Shown one piece after another: positions 8,910 through 17,444 of a stretch of DNA of 64,000 nt. Within the stretch, counting starts at the first letter, position 1, and each line of letters opens with the position of its first letter. The notes below the pieces were generated by a model. It made no database searches. It was not told where the DNA came from and saw only the letters and a program-made list of their open reading frames with translations. The stretch lies in NCBI GenBank assembly GCA_963667075.1, contig OY762938.1, forward strand, positions 1,674,001 to 1,738,000. The letters run 5' to 3'. The stretch is from G963667075 sp963667075. GTDB taxonomy: Bacteria > Pseudomonadota > Alphaproteobacteria > Micavibrionales > Micavibrionaceae. The translations under genes were made by a program, and so were the position numbers.

Positions 8910-9013
8910 TCCTCCTAAAGGGAGGACGCTTACAACGCCTTCATTTTATGTCTGTGTTCAGTTGCCCATGAAACCTTTGGGCACAGGCTCGCGGCCCATA
9001 AGGGCCGGACCGC
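8910..9013 (+). other. Run of small hairpins between ftsH and glmM
   Basis: Beyond the ftsH terminator come three more short inverted repeats: TCCTCC/GGAGGA (8910-8915 and 8921-8926), TGCCCA/TGGGCA (8963-8968 and 8978-8983), and GGCCC/GGGCC (8993-8997 and 9002-9006), the last nested in GCGG/CCGC. This could be the 5' leader of glmM or a small structured RNA. I do not recognise a known RNA family. Confidence 0.3.
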
Positions 9014-9094
9014 TATATGCTTTCTTGTTTTTTGCTGTGCTGCTTTTAAGTTTTTCTTGTTTCTCTCTCTTTATAGCTATAGAAGGAATCTATT

Positions 9095-10450
9095 ATGACA
9101 CGTAAATATTTTGGAACAGATGGAATCCGTGGCCGTGCCAATGAAGGCGCGATGACGCCTGATATGGTGATGAAAGCGGCTATGGCGACGGCTTGTGTGC
9201 TCAAACGTGATACGGCTGTAAACGGTCACAAGAACAGGGTTTTGATTGGTAAGGATACACGTCTTTCCGGTTATATGCTGGAACCTGCCTTGGCGGCCGG
9301 CTTTGTGGCGATGGGCATGGATGTTGTGATGGCAGGGCCTGTACCGACACCTTGTGTGGCGATGCTGACACGTTCCATGCGTGCGGATGTTGGTATTATG
9401 ATTTCTGCCTCTCATAACCCATTTGAGGATAACGGGATCAAACTGTTTGGGCCGGATGGCTATAAGCTTCCCGATGAGACAGAGCTTGAGATAGAGCAGT
9501 GGATGGATGATCCGGCTTTGATGCAGCGTCTGGCAGAGCCTTCAAAGCTTGGGCGGGCTAGCCGTATGGAAGATGCGGCGGGTCGTTATGTTGAGTCTAT
9601 TAAACACAGTATCCCCAAAGGGAAAAATCTTGAAGGTCTTAAGATCGTTGTCGATTGTGCGCAAGGGGCAGCCTATAAGGTCGCGCCTCAAGTCCTGTGG
9701 GAGCTGGAGGCTGATGTCGTCTCTATCGGGGTGACGCCCACTGGTCGTAACATTAACGATGGCTACGGCGCAACGGCAACGGGCAATCTTGAACAAGCGG
9801 TTCTGGCTGAAAAGGCTGATATAGGGATAGCCCTTGATGGTGACGCTGACCGCCTTATTGTTGTCGATGAAAAGGGCTGTGTTGTCGATGGGGATCAGCT
9901 TATGGCCCTTCTGGCTGTTTCTATGAAAGAAGAGGCTGCATTGTCCGGGAATGCCGTTGTGGCGACCGTCATGTCTAATCTTGGTTTTGAACTCTTTTTG
10001 AAAGAGCAGGGGATTGATTTGATCCGTACCCCTGTCGGGGACCGCTATGTTGTTGAAAAAATGCGTGAAGGACAATATGCCTTGGGCGGAGAGCAATCAG
10101 GGCATATTGTGCTGCCAGCCTATAGCACAACGGGAGACGGTCTTGTCGCAGCCTTGCAGATTTTGTCCAGACTAAAGGATTCAGGAAAACCGGCCAGTGA
10201 GACGCTTCATCTTTTTGATCCCTTTCCGCAAATACTAAAAAACGTTGAATTTTCTTCGGGTAACCCTCTGGAAAATGAGGCTGTTCTTTGCGCTATTTCA
10301 CGGGCGGAAGAAGTGCTGGCTGATGACGGACGTATATTGGTCAGGGCATCGGGGACGGAGCCTGTTGTTCGTGTGATGGCAGAAGGGAAAGAGACAGCAC
10401 TTATTGAACCTCTCGTAGAAAACGTATGTCAGGTTATACAAAAATTATAA
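9095..10450 (+). CDS. glmM: Phosphoglucosamine mutase GlmM
   Basis: Interconverts glucosamine-6-phosphate and glucosamine-1-phosphate on the way to UDP-GlcNAc, the precursor of peptidoglycan and lipopolysaccharide. The four-domain phosphohexomutase layout is complete: N-terminal KYFGTDGIRG, the phosphoserine loop ISASHNPFEDNGIKLFG (active Ser about residue 106), the metal-binding loop LDGDADRLIV (about 247-256), the sugar-binding GGEQSGH, and the C-terminal phosphate-binding RASGTEPVVRVM. Length 451 is standard. The ATG follows AGAAGGAA. ftsH-glmM adjacency is common in alphaproteobacteria. Confidence 0.98.
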   Translation: MTRKYFGTDGIRGRANEGAMTPDMVMKAAMATACVLKRDTAVNGHKNRVLIGKDTRLSGYMLEPALAAGFVAMGMDVVMAGPVPTPCVAMLTRSMRADVGIMISASHNPFEDNGIKLFGPDGYKLPDETELEIEQWMDDPALMQRLAEPSKLGRASRMEDAAGRYVESIKHSIPKGKNLEGLKIVVDCAQGAAYKVAPQVLWELEADVVSIGVTPTGRNINDGYGATATGNLEQAVLAEKADIGIALDGDADRLIVVDEKGCVVDGDQLMALLAVSMKEEAALSGNAVVATVMSNLGFELFLKEQGIDLIRTPVGDRYVVEKMREGQYALGGEQSGHIVLPAYSTTGDGLVAALQILSRLKDSGKPASETLHLFDPFPQILKNVEFSSGNPLENEAVLCAISRAEEVLADDGRILVRASGTEPVVRVMAEGKETALIEPLVENVCQVIQKL

Positions 10451-10534
10451 CGCGTTCTATACGTTTCCTTTTTCTTTTTCACGTGTTATGATCTGGGTTG
10501 GTTTTGACCTTGACTTTGATCCTGGATATTTGCA

Positions 10535-11362
10535 ATGACAAAAAAAATCCCCGAAATATTATGTATTGGAGAATCTGATTCTTGTGCCGGAACGGGTGTT
10601 CAGGCTGATATTAAAACAGCGCAGGCACATTGTGTATATGCGACCACGGTATTATCTGCGGTGAGCATCCAGAATACGCAAGGCGTGTACGGTGTGCATC
10701 ATATTCCGGCTGATATCGTCAAAAGTCAGATTGGTGCTGTTCTCGCTGATTTTGATCTGGATGTCATAAAAGTCGGTATGCTACCAAATGAAGACGTCAT
10801 GAATGTGATTGGTGACGTTCTTGATAAGATGGAGAATAGCAAATCCGGTATTCAAGTCGTGATCGATCCCGTTATTGCGTCAAAGACAGGCTGGCCGTTG
10901 ACCGATAAACTTGGCCGGGATGCCTTAAAACGGCGTCTGTTGATTCATGCAAAAGTTCTGACACCCAATATCAGGGAAGCGCAGGAACTCACAGGGATGG
11001 AAATCAGGGATGTTGAAGATATGAAACATGCGGCAGAGATGCTGATGACGCTCGGGCCGGAGACTGTGATTTTAACGGGCGGTTCCATGGAGACGGATAC
11101 AATTTATGATGTGTTCGTTGACCGTGATGGACTGGAAATTGTGGAAACGGAAAGAATCGAAAGCAAATCCGTGCTGGGGACGGGCGCTACGTTGGCGACC
11201 TCGATAGCGTGTTTTATGGCAATGGGGATGACGGTCAGGGGCTCCTTTGATGCGGCAAAGGCATATGTGGCGGAAGCCATCAGAGGGGCGCGCTTATTAG
11301 GTAATGGATACGGCCCGTTAAACCACAATTTAATGTGTAAAACTAAAGATCAGGACAGCTGA
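10535..11362 (+). CDS. thiD: Hydroxymethylpyrimidine/phosphomethylpyrimidine kinase ThiD
   Basis: Ribokinase-fold enzyme that phosphorylates HMP and HMP-phosphate to HMP-diphosphate for thiamine synthesis. Landmarks are GESDSCAGTGVQADIKT (family form SGGAGIQAD, here with CAGTG), VSIQNTQGVYGVH, the substrate region VIDPVIASKTGWPL, LTPNIREAQELTG and the anion-hole region SKSVLGTGATLATSIA, whose GTGAT replaces the usual GTGCT. Length 275 is normal. It is followed by hisZ after one base, implying an operon. The GTGAT and CAGTG variations are slight; a broader pyridoxal-kinase-like role is less likely. Confidence 0.93.
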   Translation: MTKKIPEILCIGESDSCAGTGVQADIKTAQAHCVYATTVLSAVSIQNTQGVYGVHHIPADIVKSQIGAVLADFDLDVIKVGMLPNEDVMNVIGDVLDKMENSKSGIQVVIDPVIASKTGWPLTDKLGRDALKRRLLIHAKVLTPNIREAQELTGMEIRDVEDMKHAAEMLMTLGPETVILTGGSMETDTIYDVFVDRDGLEIVETERIESKSVLGTGATLATSIACFMAMGMTVRGSFDAAKAYVAEAIRGARLLGNGYGPLNHNLMCKTKDQDS

Positions 11363-11363
11363 T

Positions 11364-12515
11364 ATGTCTTTGAATAGCGCGTTGTTACCAAGTGGTATAG
11401 AGGATCTTTTGCCACCTTATGCTGCATTGGAAGATGAAACAGTGCGCAAGCTGGTTGATAATTTCGCTCTTTTTGGTTTTGAACAAATTAAGCTACCTTT
11501 GCTTGAATTTGAAGAAAGCCTGTTAAATGGAGAAGAGGGCAAAAAGAAGGCTCTTTCTGTTTTTCGTCTTATGGATCCGCTGTCTCAGCGTATGATGGGG
11601 ATACGTTCCGATATGACAATGCAGCTCGCAAGGGTGACGGCGTCTTGTCTTAAAGAGGCCCCACGTCCTCTGCGCCTGTCTTATGCAGCAGATGTGTTGC
11701 GGGTAAAGGGGTCTCAGTTGCGGCCGGAAAGGCAGTTTCGTCAGGTTGGCTGTGAGTTGATTGGTTATAATGATCCAAAGGCCCATATCGAGGTTAGTCT
11801 GATTGCTTTAAAGGCTCTGGCAGATCTTGGTATTAAAGATATTACGTTGGATCTTTCTATGCCCCAACTTGTGAAAAGCCTGTTAGAGGATGAGTCCGAT
11901 CAAACAGTCAGGGAGTCTCTTTACGAAGCGGTTAACAAGCGGGATGTTGGTACACTCCAGTCTCAAGGGGAGGCTGGCAAACGTCTGGCCGCACTTGTAC
12001 AATTGTCAGGTCGTGCGGATAGTGCGTTTGCGGCATTGGAAGACTTGCCTTTACCGGATAGGGCAAAGGAGAAAGTCGAAAATGTTTATGCTGTTTATCT
12101 GGGGCTGAAAGAGGGGCTGACCGCTTACGGCATAGAGAAACAGATCATGATAACGCTTGATCCGGTTGAGTATAAAGGCTTTGAATATCAGTCCTCTCCA
12201 AGCTTTACCTTTTTTGCCAAAAATGTGCGTGGTGAGTTGGGACGTGGCGGGGCTTATGTTACACGCTTTACCGACGAAAAAGGGGATGATTATACGGAGT
12301 TTGCTACGGGGTTTACATTGTATATGGATTCTGTTTTAAGGGCATTGCCTGAAGCCTCGCCGGAAAAATGGCTTTGTGTGCCGGAAGACGTAAGTTGGAA
12401 AGAGGTGGCCGTCCTTCAAGGTAAAGGGTGGAAAGTGAAACGTTGTTATGGTGAGACAGATGTCTCAGGGTGCTGTCACGTTTTCGATCAAGGTGAAATT
12501 AAAGAAATTAAATAA
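11364..12515 (+). CDS. hisZ: ATP phosphoribosyltransferase regulatory subunit HisZ
   Basis: A histidyl-tRNA-synthetase-like protein of 383 residues that pairs with short-form HisG to catalyse and feedback-regulate the first step of histidine synthesis. The start LLPSGIEDLLPPYAALED and class II motifs (IRSDMTMQLARV; LRVKGSQLRPERQFRQVGCELIG is the motif 2 region, of which RPERQFRQVGCE is key) match HisZ, and the anticodon-binding domain of true HisRS is missing. GGRYD of HisRS motif 3 is reduced to GRGGAYVTRF. hisG is not in this window. The gene lies between thiD and purA, 24 bases before the latter. Confidence 0.94.
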   Translation: MSLNSALLPSGIEDLLPPYAALEDETVRKLVDNFALFGFEQIKLPLLEFEESLLNGEEGKKKALSVFRLMDPLSQRMMGIRSDMTMQLARVTASCLKEAPRPLRLSYAADVLRVKGSQLRPERQFRQVGCELIGYNDPKAHIEVSLIALKALADLGIKDITLDLSMPQLVKSLLEDESDQTVRESLYEAVNKRDVGTLQSQGEAGKRLAALVQLSGRADSAFAALEDLPLPDRAKEKVENVYAVYLGLKEGLTAYGIEKQIMITLDPVEYKGFEYQSSPSFTFFAKNVRGELGRGGAYVTRFTDEKGDDYTEFATGFTLYMDSVLRALPEASPEKWLCVPEDVSWKEVAVLQGKGWKVKRCYGETDVSGCCHVFDQGEIKEIK

Positions 12516-12539
12516 AATTTAGCAAGAGGGTAAAATAAA

Positions 12540-13832
12540 ATGGCAAGTGTTGCAGTCATCGGCTCCCAGTGGGGAGATGAGGGAAAAGGCAAGGTCGTGG
12601 ACTGGTTGTCCAGCCGGGCTGATGTCGTTGTTCGGTTTCAAGGCGGGCATAATGCAGGGCATACACTTGTTATTGATGGTGTTGAGTATAAGCTGAGCCT
12701 TTTACCTTCGGGGATCGTTCGTCCCGGCAAGATTTCCATGATTGGTAACGGTGTTGTTATTGATCCCTGGGCTTTTTTGAAAGAGATCGAAATTGTAAAA
12801 GCAAAAGGCGTTCATATTGGCCCTGATAATCTGAAAATTGCAGAAAATGCGAATCTTATTTTGCCTGTTCACCCTGCGCTGGATGCGGCGCTTGAATCGT
12901 TTCGCAGTGATGGTAAAAAAATAGGGACGACGGGCCGTGGTATTGGACCGGCTTACGAGGATAAAGTGGCGCGCCGTGGCATACGTGTGTGTGACTTGGC
13001 ACATCCTGATTTCCTGAAAGAAAAGCTGGAAGCCATGATGTGGTACCATAATGTCTTTTTTAAAGGGGCGGGGGCTCCTCTTATGGATCCGGGCGAGATA
13101 TATGATTCTCTTATGGCTATTTCCGATACAATTCTGGCCCATGCTGATGTCGTCTGGAAACGCTTGGACGAGGCGCGTTATGCAGGTAAAAAGATTCTTT
13201 TTGAAGGCGCGCAAGGTGTTATGCTTGATGTCGATCACGGGACGTATCCCTTTGTGACATCTTCTAATACCGTGGCATCGCAAGCGGCAACGGGCAGTGG
13301 TATGGGGCCTAACGGGGTGGATTATGTTCTTGGTATCACAAAAGCATACACAACACGTGTCGGTACAGGACCTTTTCCGACAGAGCAGGATAATGAGGCT
13401 GGTCAGCTTTTGGGAGAACGCGGTCATGAGTTTGGTACGGTCACGGGCCGGAAAAGGCGTTGCGGCTGGTTTGATGCTGTGCTTGTCAGACAGGCGGCAA
13501 AGGTCTCCGGGCTTGATGGTGTGGCTCTTACAAAGCTTGATGTGCTGGATGGTTTTGATGAACTCAAAGTGTGTGTGGGATATGAGCTGAATGGAGAGCG
13601 GATCGACTATTATCCTTCTTCTCAAATACATCAGGCGGAGGTTAAGCCTGTGTACAAAACGATTAAAGGCTGGTCTGAAAGTTCAAAAGGGGCTCGTTCA
13701 TGGGCTGATTTACCTGCTGCGGCGATTAAATATGTTCGTTATATTGAGGAATTAATAGGGGTTCCCGTAACGCTTCTTTCGACAAGCCCTGAGAGAGATG
13801 ATACTATCCTTGTTCAAGATCCTTTTTTCTAG
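12540..13832 (+). CDS. purA: Adenylosuccinate synthetase PurA
   Basis: Catalyses GTP-dependent condensation of IMP with aspartate, the first committed step to AMP. The N-terminal GTP loop GSQWGDEGKGKVVDWL is at residues 8-23. GGHNAGHTLV, the IMP loop GTTGRGIGPAYEDK, GAQGVMLDVDHGTYPFVTSS (shortened here to the key part GTYPFVTSS), VLGITKAYTTRVG, and the GTP-specificity segment LTKLDVLDG are all in place. Length 430 is typical. A HisZ-PurA neighbourhood is known from other proteobacteria. Confidence 0.98.
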   Translation: MASVAVIGSQWGDEGKGKVVDWLSSRADVVVRFQGGHNAGHTLVIDGVEYKLSLLPSGIVRPGKISMIGNGVVIDPWAFLKEIEIVKAKGVHIGPDNLKIAENANLILPVHPALDAALESFRSDGKKIGTTGRGIGPAYEDKVARRGIRVCDLAHPDFLKEKLEAMMWYHNVFFKGAGAPLMDPGEIYDSLMAISDTILAHADVVWKRLDEARYAGKKILFEGAQGVMLDVDHGTYPFVTSSNTVASQAATGSGMGPNGVDYVLGITKAYTTRVGTGPFPTEQDNEAGQLLGERGHEFGTVTGRKRRCGWFDAVLVRQAAKVSGLDGVALTKLDVLDGFDELKVCVGYELNGERIDYYPSSQIHQAEVKPVYKTIKGWSESSKGARSWADLPAAAIKYVRYIEELIGVPVTLLSTSPERDDTILVQDPFF

Positions 13833-13883
13833 GAGGTTTTGTACTTGGACGCTATCTCGATTAAATGATAAGAGGCAATATCC

Positions 13884-15974
13884 ATGACAGAAGCCGACGA
13901 TGTTGAAAATAAAAAAGAAAGCAAAGAAAAAACACCGCAAACTGAAGAGGATTACGGTGGAACGGATCTTTCATCCGCAACAGTTCAGCTAAAAGACATT
14001 ACAATATATCCAGACAGACGGCTGACGGCTTATGACAGAGGGCCGGTAAAGGCGTATGCGGCAAAATCGAGAAACGGTCATGATTGTTTTGTGCTGTTGT
14101 GTGAAAAAGAATTTGTGCCACGAACGGCTACGGTAGGAAAACTCGGGAACATTATTAACCCGGATCTGATGAAGCCGATTGGCTATGGCACGTTTTTCTG
14201 GCCGCCTGATCAGAGCTTCCGTCTGGGGTTTATATATGAGAGGAATGTCGGCGCGCCTTTGATGAAGGCCGGAGATGAGATGGCTCTGGGGCTAAAACAG
14301 GAAGTCGTTATGAATGCGGTGATTAAACCGCTGGTTAATGTCTTTCTGGATATGTGGGATTCTGAACTTGTTCATGGCTGTGTAAATCCATTTAACATGT
14401 ACAAAAAAGAAGGGGCCAAGCTGGAGGGGGTGTATCTGGGGGATTGCCTTAGTCTGCCGTTTTCTTATGCACAACCTGCGTTGTTTGAGCCTGCACCAAG
14501 GGCCATGGCAGATCCTATAGGACGCGGCTATATTTCTTTTGAGAACGATCTTTATGCTTTTGGTGCAACCTTAGCCGTTTTACTGCGCTCACATGATCAT
14601 ATGAAGGATTTCAACGAAAGGGAAATCGTTAAACATAAACTTGAATTCGGCAGCTATACGACTTTGATCGGGAAAGATCATTTTACTGGTGCGATTCTTG
14701 AATTGCTGCGCGGTCTTTTGCAGGATGACAGGCGTCAAAGGTGGGGGATTGAAGAAGTTTTGACCTGGATGGATGGCCGTCGTCTGAGTCCTAAACAGGG
14801 AACGTCCGTTTTAAAAAGAGCTGCGAGACCCATAAAATTCAAAAAGAAAAATTATTTACGTCCAGACCTTCTTGCGGTTGATCTGACGGATGATGTAGAG
14901 GAGTCTGGCAGACTTATTGAAAGCGATGAGCTGAATCAATGGCTTATAAGATCTGTTGATGACAAGGATGCGGCCAAGGCGTTGGAGGGGGCTATTGAGA
15001 AGGCCAATGAAACAGGAAAAGGTATAGGCTATCTTGAAAAGCTTGTTTGTTGCGCTAGTACGGCATTAGCCCCTGGATTGTCGTTGCAATATAAAGGGCA
15101 TTGTCTTTTACCTGAAGGTGTCGGGGCAGCCATGGCGAAAGCTATAGCAAGGAAAGAAAATATGACGCCTTTTGTGGAATTGTTTACGAAAGGGATTCTC
15201 TCTTATTGGCTTAATATAAACGTTGATGAAGTGTCAAATGCACCAACATTGTTTACCCGTTTTAATGATTGTCGTGACACCTTGAAGGATCGTGCACCGG
15301 GCCGGGGTCTGGAACGCTGTGTTTATATATTAAGCGCTGAAGCACCATGCATGAGTGAAATGCTTGATAAGTACTATGTGCAGAGTCCCGAAGATCTTAT
15401 TTTGGCTTATGAAGACATGGCTCAAAGGGAAATGCGTCTCCCTTTCTTTTTTGACAGGCATATCATAGCTTTCTTAGCCGTGCGGGATTATAAAGTTATA
15501 GGGCCGCATTTTATTGATTTAAATTCCAAGGATAAATACCGGGTTCTGACCGCAACGTTAAGAATTTTCTCGAATATTCAAAAGCGTTCGAATGTTGGAA
15601 AATTACCGGGATTGTCTTCGTGGCTCGCGGATGAAATGAAGCCCTTGTCAGAGCATTTTCATGATCAGGAACTTAAAAAGAAAATAAAAAAGAAACTGGT
15701 TAAACTCGGTGAAGGTGGGGATTTATCAAAGATACTCGATTTGTTGGATAACGTTTCCACAATTGAAACAGACAATATGGGGTTTCGTTTTGCAATGGAA
15801 GAATACCAGAGACTGCGTACGGAGGCTCATCGTCTTCAGGCCAGTCTTGAAAAAGGGAAAGGATTTGGGAAAGAGGCCGGACGGGAAATTTCAGCTATTG
15901 TCTCAGGCCTGATTGCGGCTGTGGTTATTTTGGCTTTTACCTTGATATATTTTTCTCAAGACAAAATATTTTAG
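13884..15974 (+). CDS. Kinase-fold (pseudokinase) protein with C-terminal membrane anchor
   Basis: A 696-residue protein. A charged N-terminal 35 residues precedes a region with protein-kinase topology: HGCVNPFN (about 164-171) sits where HRDxKPxN belongs, LGDCLSL (about 185-191) where DFG belongs, and ENDLYAFGATLAVLL (about 220-234) is the helix F signature. A later DDRRQRW matches the helix I arginine. The catalytic Asp of HRD is Cys and DFG reads DCL, so phosphotransfer is unlikely. A long helical domain follows, then one membrane helix at about 670-690 close to the C-terminus, leaving the bulk in the cytoplasm. It pairs with a membrane-protein gene 16 bases downstream. The signalling partner is unknown. 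Confidence 0.8.
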   Translation: MTEADDVENKKESKEKTPQTEEDYGGTDLSSATVQLKDITIYPDRRLTAYDRGPVKAYAAKSRNGHDCFVLLCEKEFVPRTATVGKLGNIINPDLMKPIGYGTFFWPPDQSFRLGFIYERNVGAPLMKAGDEMALGLKQEVVMNAVIKPLVNVFLDMWDSELVHGCVNPFNMYKKEGAKLEGVYLGDCLSLPFSYAQPALFEPAPRAMADPIGRGYISFENDLYAFGATLAVLLRSHDHMKDFNEREIVKHKLEFGSYTTLIGKDHFTGAILELLRGLLQDDRRQRWGIEEVLTWMDGRRLSPKQGTSVLKRAARPIKFKKKNYLRPDLLAVDLTDDVEESGRLIESDELNQWLIRSVDDKDAAKALEGAIEKANETGKGIGYLEKLVCCASTALAPGLSLQYKGHCLLPEGVGAAMAKAIARKENMTPFVELFTKGILSYWLNINVDEVSNAPTLFTRFNDCRDTLKDRAPGRGLERCVYILSAEAPCMSEMLDKYYVQSPEDLILAYEDMAQREMRLPFFFDRHIIAFLAVRDYKVIGPHFIDLNSKDKYRVLTATLRIFSNIQKRSNVGKLPGLSSWLADEMKPLSEHFHDQELKKKIKKKLVKLGEGGDLSKILDLLDNVSTIETDNMGFRFAMEEYQRLRTEAHRLQASLEKGKGFGKEAGREISAIVSGLIAAVVILAFTLIYFSQDKIF

Positions 15975-15990
15975 CGGGGAGATTTGAAAA

Positions 15991-16500
15991 ATGGCCATAG
16001 GTAAAAAAAGAAAGAAAGCAGGGTGGAGAGGGAATCTTCTCGTGACCATCATGTTTATTTCTTCAATTATCTTTTTGCCGACAACCGTTCTTTTATTTGT
16101 TGGTATGCTCCCGACGATTGTGGTGGGCATTGTGGATCGCACAAAAGAGAGGGTTCGGGCTCTTACCATTGGTTTTATGAATTTTTCCGGTTGTTTTCCT
16201 TACTGGCTGGATCTTGTGTCGACAGACCATACGCCGGAGGCGGCGTTTAAGATAATCACCCAACCATCGACAATCGTCGTTATGTATATGGCTGCAGCTA
16301 TTGGCTATTTGATTGAGTGGGCGATGACCGGGATTGTATCTAATGTCCTTGTTCAAAGAGGCTATAGACGGCTTGAAAATATTGACGACCAAAAGGAAAA
16401 GCTTATCAAACGATGGGGGTCGGAAGTCACGGGTGAGGTGCCTTTGGATATTCATGGATTTGCTGTTGAGGCTGAAGAGAGCGCAAAAGAGTCGGATTAG
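15991..16500 (+). CDS. Integral membrane protein, partner of the pseudokinase gene
   Basis: A 169-residue protein with a very basic start (MAIGKKRKKAGWRG), two hydrophobic segments in residues 16-48, one or two more around 90-118 (VVMYMAAAIGYLIEWAM), and a charged cytoplasmic tail. The start codon follows GGGGAGA by about 10 bases. It probably has four membrane passes in a hairpin arrangement. Close spacing to the upstream tail-anchored kinase-fold gene suggests co-expression and perhaps a complex. No known family was recognised. The 397 bases beyond it contain only repeats. Confidence 0.75.
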   Translation: MAIGKKRKKAGWRGNLLVTIMFISSIIFLPTTVLLFVGMLPTIVVGIVDRTKERVRALTIGFMNFSGCFPYWLDLVSTDHTPEAAFKIITQPSTIVVMYMAAAIGYLIEWAMTGIVSNVLVQRGYRRLENIDDQKEKLIKRWGSEVTGEVPLDIHGFAVEAEESAKESD

Positions 16501-16510
16501 GACCAGAGCC

Positions 16511-16544
16511 CTTCCTCTAAACGACTATAGTCGTTTAGAAGAAG
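16511..16544. repeat. 34-bp near-perfect palindrome
   Basis: Two 17-base arms with no loop and one mismatched pair (16515/16540), centred on GACTATAGTC. It starts 10 bases after the stop of the membrane-protein gene and has no T-run, so it is a poor intrinsic terminator. It could be an operator or a transcript-end stem. It shares the octamer CGACTATA with the inverted repeat at 16693-16724. Confidence 0.75.
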
Positions 16545-16557
16545 ACTCAACGCGCGG

Positions 16558-16681
16558 TGTCATACCGGACACCGATCCGGTATCTGGCCGTCAAATAATG
16601 TGCACGGCTTATGCCGTGCTCTTTGTTCTGGAGTCACGCTGTTTATGTTCAGCCTAAAAGGCCTCTCTCGCGGGAATGACA
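16558..16681. repeat. 124-bp palindromic intergenic repeat element
   Basis: Bounded by TGTCATACCGG at 16558 and CGGGAATGACA ending at 16681, which are imperfect inverted termini (9 of 11 match). Inside are TACCGGA/TCCGGTA (16563-16582) and a clean hairpin GCACGGC-TTAT-GCCGTGC (16602-16619). The ends resemble the GTCATTCCCGCG-type repeats scattered in many alphaproteobacterial genomes. Whether more copies exist outside the window cannot be seen. Confidence 0.6.
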
Positions 16682-16692
16682 GCACGCGTATG

Positions 16693-16724
16693 ATATAGTC
16701 GATTTTAAATCGTAACGACTATAT
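16693..16724. repeat. Nested inverted repeat upstream of the pilus genes
   Basis: ATATAGTCG (16693-16701) and CGACTATAT (16716-16724) are perfect 9-base arms, with an inner inverted repeat CGATTT-T-AAATCG at 16700-16712. The CGACTATA core recurs in the palindrome at 16511-16544, suggesting a common DNA-binding protein. Confidence 0.6.
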
Positions 16725-16821
16725 ATATTCCAAATGATGCGTCACAAATACGTCTAAAATTGTTTTTATAGTTAAATTTTCTTTCAACATTTACCGTTAA
16801 CATAATTGTAGGGTTAAAAGG

Positions 16822-16866
16822 CATGTCCAAGTACAAAATAAGTACGAAAACCGGACATGTTTTTTT
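16822..16866 (+). terminator. Terminator-like hairpin in the leader of the Tad operon
   Basis: CATGTCC (16822-16828) pairs with GGACATG (16853-16859), followed by seven T. The loop contains GTAC twice. It lies 31 bases before the first tadE-like ATG and about 320 bases after the nearest upstream stop, so it could be an attenuator of the pilus operon or the end of a small RNA. Confidence 0.5.
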
Positions 16867-16897
16867 GTGAGTAGGTTTTAGGGAAAATACAATATAA

Positions 16898-17440
16898 ATG
16901 CATATAAAAAACGTATTAAAACGTTGGGGTAAAGAAGAAGATGGGGTTGTGGCACTAGAGTTTGCTCTGGTCGCTGTACCTTTCATATTCACACTAATCG
17001 GCATTATTGAATTATCTTTCATTTTTGCGGGGAGTTCTGTTCTGGAAGGGGCAACACAAGAAGCATCGCGCATGATACGAACCGGGCAGATTCAGCAGGC
17101 AGAGGCCGGTCAGGAGGAAATGTTCGAAACGGCACTGTGCGAAAATGCCCGTGTGTTTTTGAACTGTGACAATTTGCAGTATGAGGTGATTCATCTGGAA
17201 GGCTTTTCAGATGCGGGAAATTATGCCGCGCAGCTTGATGGTGATGGCAATCTGGATTCTCGCGGGTTTGATCCGGGTGGTGTGAGTGATGTTATTCTTA
17301 TTCGTACAGCATACCGCCAATCTATTGTGACTCCTTTCTTTGGCCGTTTTTTCTCCGATGGAGACGGCGAGAGTCTGCTCTTGATGTCGACGGTCGTATT
17401 GCAGACAGAGCCTTACGATCAGGAAGAGGAGGGGAGTTGA
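16898..17440 (+). CDS. tadE: TadE-like pseudopilin
   Basis: A minor pilin-like protein of the Tad pilus, 180 residues. The N-terminus carries the TadE signature: a short basic leader, then EEDGVVALEFALVAVPFIF, where the prepilin-type Glu starts the single membrane helix; the rest is extracytoplasmic. It holds two cysteines (LCENARVFLNC) that could form a disulphide. It is the first gene of the forward pilus run, and the next gene starts 4 bases after its stop. TadE and its relatives are known to be processed by the same prepilin peptidase as Flp. Confidence 0.87.
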   Translation: MHIKNVLKRWGKEEDGVVALEFALVAVPFIFTLIGIIELSFIFAGSSVLEGATQEASRMIRTGQIQQAEAGQEEMFETALCENARVFLNCDNLQYEVIHLEGFSDAGNYAAQLDGDGNLDSRGFDPGGVSDVILIRTAYRQSIVTPFFGRFFSDGDGESLLLMSTVVLQTEPYDQEEEGS

Positions 17441-17444
17441 TAAA

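Noticed and set aside
12702..13631. 309-codon open frame on the reverse strand across purA
   Set aside because: It lies wholly inside the unambiguous purA gene and its translation is rich in His, Arg, Ile and Cys, typical of an antisense shadow.
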